DNA from: Larimichthys crocea
Lineage: Eukaryota; Chordata; Actinopteri; Sciaenidae
NCBI RefSeq assembly: GCF_000972845.2
Contig: NC_040022.1
Location: forward strand, 19,956,713 to 20,020,712
DNA length: 64,000 bases
Direction: 5' to 3'
In this document: positions 61,801 through 64,000 of the stretch, one piece after another
Layout: each line of letters opens with the position of its first letter
How positions within the stretch are numbered: position 1 is the first letter of the stretch
Translations under genes and position numbers: made by a program
The notes under the pieces: model-generated
The model's database searches: none
The model's input: the letters and a program-made list of their open reading frames with translations, nothing else
Told to the model about the DNA's origin: nothing

Positions 61801-64000
61801 CTTATTTTTCTTGTCCAGTAAAACATATGTCTCATACTTAAATGTATAGTTTATAGCTAAACCTGCCCATCATGTGAAGCAACACTATACTTCAGCCTAG
61901 CTACCACGACCCACAAGCGAACCACTCGTCTTTGCTTCGCTACCAAAGCTGATAGACAAGTAGTAAATTACTATCATAGTAAGATGTTTGTGATGTTTGT
62001 TTACATTTCCAAAGAATGTTGCTGTGTTCTAATTTGGTCCAATAAAATTTTAGTGATTTAATTAAAAAAAACACTCTCAAAACTACACCAAACCCACTCA
62101 GAAATGTCTGTGTTTAATGAAGGTAAAGAAGTTCACTTCTGTTTCATCGTTACTTTAATGAGCAGATGTTAAAGTGGTATCACTTTCTCACCTCACTCTA
62201 GTAAAGGAAGTGAACAAGTGTTTTTCCAAAAACGTCAAACTATTTCTTTAAACGCTAAGACTGAATTATACCACTTGATGGATCTGGGTGTAGAATTTTG
62301 TATCATCCAGTGGTGTAGTTTCTGTTTGCAACCCATACGCCTCACCTTCTTCTTCTTGGTGTGATGGATGAACTATGGTAGATGCTAAAAAGATGGCGGA
62401 GTCCATTTAGGTAATTATATTATACCTGAATATTATACGCTAAAGAAAATAGTTATTAGTACTGTATTCAATTTCTGCCATAGTCTGTAAACAGAGCCCT
62501 CTAAAACGTACACAATGGACCTTTAAGTTTTCTAAATGGTCTCAGTGTATTTATAGAGAATGATGATGCGTCATACTGAAAACTGCAAGTCGCGGCTCAT
62601 ATCGTATAATCTTGACATTAGCTCAGGCCCATTTTATATGTCATCGCTCTTCACTCAGTCTTATCTCTCCTCTCACCCTGACTTCATACTGTCCAGTGAA
62701 GCAGAAATATCCTGTATCATTTCCAAAAAAGAACTAAAGTTTTATGGCTGAGAGCACTTTAAGTAACAGATGACCGTTTCACTGCCAAAATTACTTAAGA
62801 TTGAAAATTACATAATGTTTTCCTTTAGACCTTGTTTCATTGTAGGAAATAAGATTTCTCTCTTACTATATAACATTGGTTGTGTACAGTATGTATTACC
62901 CTTTCTCATTTCACCAATCACCACAATCACTAGTTTAAATGCCATGTAAACAAAAGTTTGAAATCTCTACCCATAGTGCCATGTTTCTTAGAATGAAGCC
63001 TGGAGAGGAAATGGACAGATATGCTTACAAAGTGAAATTATAGCTGACGTCAAACAAATCCTGGCACCATCACTTAGCAGCAGTTAACATCATGAAAGAG
63101 AACGAACCTGCCAAGCCAGGCTAGACCACAGCCGCATGGCAGACGCTGGCTGTCAGATGGCCTACAAGGGACATGTGACAGACTGGGTTGTCGTGTCTCG
63201 ACTGAGATTTGAGCTGTTCGGGGTCATGCTTTACACCAGAGTTTGGCTGGCAGTGTTAATGGTTTCTCAAGCGGTGTCGTATTCTTACAGTAGCTCTCCC
63301 GTCTATCATTGTCTTTGTTGTCATCTAGGTATGTCTGGTGCTTTTAAACAATGTTTAAGATTTCTCACTTTTATTCAAGTAGTGCCCAAGCGGTGCATCA
63401 CTGAAATAAATGTTGGATAATGGATAGTGAATTATGGGATAAATCAAGCCTTACACACCTATGGAGCCTAATGTGGGATAGTATGCAAATCATCTGTGGT
63501 TGTAATCATGCTGAATGGCACAAAATTCGACTGCCTTGATCGTCATGATGGATGAAAAAATGACTGGTTTAAGCATTCTTGTCTACAAGCCGATCTAGCC
63601 TCTTTGAGCTTATTGTTTTGGTCTCACGCCCTCAACTTTTGGTTTACTGCTGCCTCGCATAAAATGGGAGACAGACAAAGTTAGCAACTATCTGATGAAC
63701 GGAGCGGAGGTGTCCAAAAACGTGACTCCAAATGAATGCTAATACTGTTCTGCATCTTAATGAGGATATCCGCCTCTAGCTTTTCAGTAATACACCTGGC
63801 TCTGGTCTAAGATCCCTTTCCTTTTTCCAGCTGGTTTAAGAAGAAGTTTCCGACTCGGGAGGAAGAGCAATCGGGCCACAGAAGCAGCTCGGTCTAGGAG
63901 GTGGAGCACAGGGGTACACAGCTCAGTTTGTCCCCCTACCTACATAGAGGTGATCCCATACCACAAGGATCCCCAAGACAGGCACCGTCTGGTCATTCTG
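49423..64000 (+). CDS. mpp7: MPP7-like MAGUK p55 scaffold, 5' part (GUK domain cut off)
   Basis: This is a membrane-associated guanylate-kinase scaffold. MPP7 partners DLG1 and LIN7 at cell junctions in epithelial polarity (family knowledge). At least twelve exons join in frame to about 385 residues, or 389 with a possible microexon. Residues 9-115 form the paired L27 region ([26 protein letters not shown]). A PDZ domain lies at about 133-215 ([32 protein letters not shown]). An SH3 domain lies at about 229-293 ([26 protein letters not shown]). A basic HOOK includes [14 protein letters not shown]. The window ends at RHRLVIL, just before the GUK P-loop. LPPMP, LAEEL and [10 protein letters not shown] favour MPP7 over MPP3, and the synteny with WAC supports this. 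The segment before AGLRRS resembles MPP3 and MPP4. Exact orthology is open. Confidence 0.85.
49748..49866 (+). CDS. mpp7: mpp7-like coding exon 2 (first L27)
   Basis: This exon encodes [20 protein letters not shown], then [19 protein letters not shown]. The positions of REED, FL and the final K/IHE junction match MPP7 ([22 protein letters not shown]). It ends in phase 0, with donor AAG/GTGAAG. Confidence 0.85.
49975..50360 (-). repeat. Teleost TACTTGAGTA-type repeat in mpp7-like intron
   Basis: ACTCAAATAAAGTAAAGTAC near the left side and AAGTACAAATACCTCAAAATG near the right follow the order of a repeat found throughout teleost genomes. Diverged copy in the intron between exons 2 and 3. Confidence 0.45.
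50621..50698 (+). CDS. mpp7: mpp7-like coding exon 3 (L27)
   Basis: This 26-codon exon encodes [20 protein letters not shown], then ASLASD. It is close to [25 protein letters not shown]. The acceptor is CTGACAG and the donor is GAC/GTAAGC. Confidence 0.9.
50699..52130. other. mpp7-like intron 3
   Basis: 1.4-kb intron. A C-run at 51,468-51,478 and an (AT)n tract at 52,075-52,098 just before the exon 4 acceptor are the only features seen. Confidence 0.6.
52075..52098 (+). repeat. (AT)n microsatellite
   Basis: About 12 AT units, 33 bases upstream of a coding exon. Confidence 0.9.
52131..52211 (+). CDS. mpp7: mpp7-like coding exon 4 (second L27)
   Basis: This 27-codon exon encodes [20 protein letters not shown], then FSKPQFK. 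It aligns with [27 protein letters not shown]. The acceptor is CTTCCAG and the donor is AAG/GTGAAG. Confidence 0.9.
52540..53006. repeat. Teleost interspersed repeat in mpp7-like intron 4
   Basis: GAGAGTTAGACGAAAAGATC, GATATAACATGTTAATTAGTG and, reversed, TTCTCATCTAACTCCGGGC then AAGAAAGCGAATAAGCG belong to a repeat I know from many fish. Both orientations occur, so two copies may be joined. Confidence 0.6.
53009..53025 (+). repeat. (CA)n microsatellite
   Basis: A short CA run directly after the repeat end AATAAGCGG. Confidence 0.85.
53026..54866. other. Rest of mpp7-like intron 4
   Basis: No exon or recognisable element. Frames of 130-145 codons at 53,697-54,134 (minus) and 54,205-54,615 (plus) lack recognisable domains. 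Confidence 0.4.
54867..55001 (+). CDS. mpp7: mpp7-like coding exon 5 (L27 end, PDZ start)
   Basis: This 45-codon exon encodes [20 protein letters not shown], an acidic linker [15 protein letters not shown], and [10 protein letters not shown]. It is very close to MPP7. The acceptor is TTCACAG and the donor is CTG/GTCAGT. Confidence 0.93.
55002..57054. other. mpp7-like intron 5
   Basis: 2.05-kb intron. 55,116-55,183 is a fragment of the ATCAATCTTCTCATTAACTC repeat. 55,782-55,811 is (TG)n. A-run at 56,108-56,126 and T-run at 56,517-56,536. Confidence 0.6.
55782..55811 (+). repeat. (TG)n microsatellite
   Basis: About 15 TG units. Confidence 0.9.
57055..57136 (+). CDS. mpp7: mpp7-like coding exon 6 (PDZ)
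   Basis: This exon encodes [20 protein letters not shown], then GGSAYKSG. It is nearly identical to MPP7 [28 protein letters not shown]. The acceptor is CTCAAG rather than the usual CAG or TAG, and the donor is GTG/GTAAGC. One base is carried to exon 7. Confidence 0.92.
57288..57373 (+). CDS. mpp7: mpp7-like coding exon 7 (PDZ)
   Basis: This exon encodes [20 protein letters not shown], then PKEILSLL. It aligns with [28 protein letters not shown]. The acceptor is TTTGAAG, again an AAG, and the donor is CTG/GTTAGT. Confidence 0.92.
57374..58165. other. mpp7-like intron 7
   Basis: 0.8-kb intron. A repeat fragment at 58,100-58,140 (AGTATCAATCTTCTGATTTA, then ACTCTCAGCAAGAAATC) sits immediately before the exon 8 acceptor. 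Confidence 0.55.
58166..58243 (+). CDS. mpp7: mpp7-like coding exon 8 (PDZ end, linker)
   Basis: This 26-codon exon encodes [20 protein letters not shown], then SSNKKK. It aligns with [25 protein letters not shown]. The acceptor is TTATGCAG and the donor is AAG/GTATGG. Confidence 0.92.
58244..58921. other. mpp7-like intron 8
   Basis: 0.7-kb AT-rich intron, nothing recognised. Confidence 0.6.
58922..59118 (+). CDS. mpp7: mpp7-like coding exon 9 (SH3)
   Basis: This exon encodes the SH3 domain: [49 protein letters not shown] and [14 protein letters not shown]. The ALFDY motif, tryptophan pair and GLIPS are intact. The acceptor is CTCCTCAG and the donor is GAG/GTGCTC after AG. Confidence 0.95.
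59240..59298 (+). CDS. mpp7: mpp7-like coding exon 10 (HOOK start)
   Basis: This exon encodes [19 protein letters not shown], corresponding to RLALRRPEILVQPLKV in MPP7. The acceptor is TTCTACAG and the donor is CAG/GTGATG. One base is left over. If the donor is not used, the frame stays open for 28 codons to a TGA at 59,383-59,385. Confidence 0.85.
59503..59514 (+). CDS. mpp7: Possible 12-nt microexon of the mpp7-like gene
   Basis: The acceptor GCTCAACAG is followed by twelve bases and the donor GTACTG. The phase (2+9+1) fits exactly between exons 10 and 11, and inclusion inserts the acidic residues DEGE. This is an inference from splice signals and phase only. It may be skipped, alternative or fortuitous. 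Confidence 0.35.
59992..60036 (+). CDS. mpp7: mpp7-like coding exon 11 (HOOK, short exon)
   Basis: This 45-nt exon is preceded by a strong polypyrimidine tract and TTCCAG, with donor TTG/GTGAGA. It encodes [14 protein letters not shown]. Joined to the next exon it reads [14 protein letters not shown], which resembles the corresponding segment of MPP3 ([13 protein letters not shown]) and MPP4. Confidence 0.75.
60590..60785 (-). repeat. Teleost TACTTGAGTA-type repeat copy
   Basis: The end CAGTACTTGAGTAAATGTAC and the inner AAAATATTTCCCCCTGAAATG then GTATAAAGTGACATAAAAT follow the known order of this repeat in reverse orientation. Confidence 0.65.
61425..62252 (+). repeat. Teleost interspersed repeat, diverged copy
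   Basis: It includes GCAGCAGCCAGTTAACTCAC, CATAAAGACTGGAAGTAGG, TTTTTACACTTCAGC and an end CGTCAAACTATTTCTTTAA. This is the same family as 52,540-53,006. Confidence 0.55.
62275..62526 (+). mobile_element. MITE-like copy 3
   Basis: The left end TTGATGGATCTGGGTGTAG, the inner TTTGCAACCCATACGCC and CAATTTCTGCC, and the right end GTACACAATGGACCTTTAA match the family at 24,297, more diverged. Confidence 0.65.
63831..64000 (+). CDS. mpp7: mpp7-like coding exon 12 (HOOK to GUK start, cut by window edge)
   Basis: After CTTTTTCCAG the frame reads [20 protein letters not shown], then a basic Ser/Arg stretch, [20 protein letters not shown] and VIL. PTYxEV and the RLVIL strand that opens the GUK domain match the family. 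The exon or the window ends here; the GUK domain lies beyond. Confidence 0.88.

Larger units (their letters stand above)
60037..63830. other. mpp7-like intron 11, repeat-rich
   Basis: 3.8-kb intron carrying three recognisable repeats, at about 60,590-60,785, 61,425-62,252 and 62,275-62,526. 63,660-63,770 may be a fourth. No extra exon is supported. Confidence 0.6.

Noticed and set aside
63136..63420. 94-codon open frame before the last exon
   Set aside because: No homology to MAGUK proteins and no flanking splice sites compatible with the phase of exons 11 and 12.

Overview
The window comes from a vertebrate nuclear genome, almost certainly a teleost fish and probably a percomorph. The evidence is multi-exon genes with GT-AG introns, dinucleotide and CATC microsatellites, tRNA-derived SINEs with the tails typical of fish, a decayed Tc1-like transposon, and several short non-autonomous repeats that I recognise from many teleost genomes. 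It has no bacterial-style operons and no CRISPR array.

Two real protein-coding genes were found, arranged head to head. On the minus strand, 36,575-46,966, is WAC (WW domain-containing adaptor with coiled-coil). All 13 coding exons can be placed; their phases agree and they sum to 1,575 nt (524 aa plus stop). On the plus strand, 49,423 to the right edge, is a MAGUK scaffold best matched to MPP7 (L27-L27-PDZ-SH3-HOOK). It is cut by the window edge just before the guanylate-kinase domain. The same divergent WAC/MPP7 pair is known in tetrapods, so this is conserved synteny. Which teleost duplicate (a or b) this is cannot be decided from the window alone.

Layout: 1-35,100 is a gene-free stretch of unique AT-rich DNA mixed with repeats. 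These include a LINE reverse-transcriptase relic, T-rich LTR-like blocks, a 44-bp tandem duplication, a large inverted-repeat pair, a Tc1-like relic carrying two nested insertions, several MITE-like copies and a SINE. About 35,100-36,574 is the probable WAC 3' UTR. 36,575-46,966 holds the WAC exons. 46,967-47,330 is the WAC 5' UTR and a CpG-enriched promoter. 47,331-49,412 should hold the MPP7 promoter and a non-coding first exon, which I could not place. 49,413-64,000 holds the MPP7 exons with repeat-rich introns.

Functionally, WAC is a nuclear adaptor linked to H2B ubiquitination and transcription, and MPP7 is a polarity and junction scaffold. They share a neighbourhood rather than a pathway. 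The points most worth checking are the absence from this WAC of the large middle segment present in long mammalian isoforms, a GC-AG intron in WAC, a possible 12-nt microexon and an alternative end in the MPP7 hook region, and the foldback element nested in the Tc1-like relic. All repeat names rest on recalled teleost consensus patterns, without a database search.
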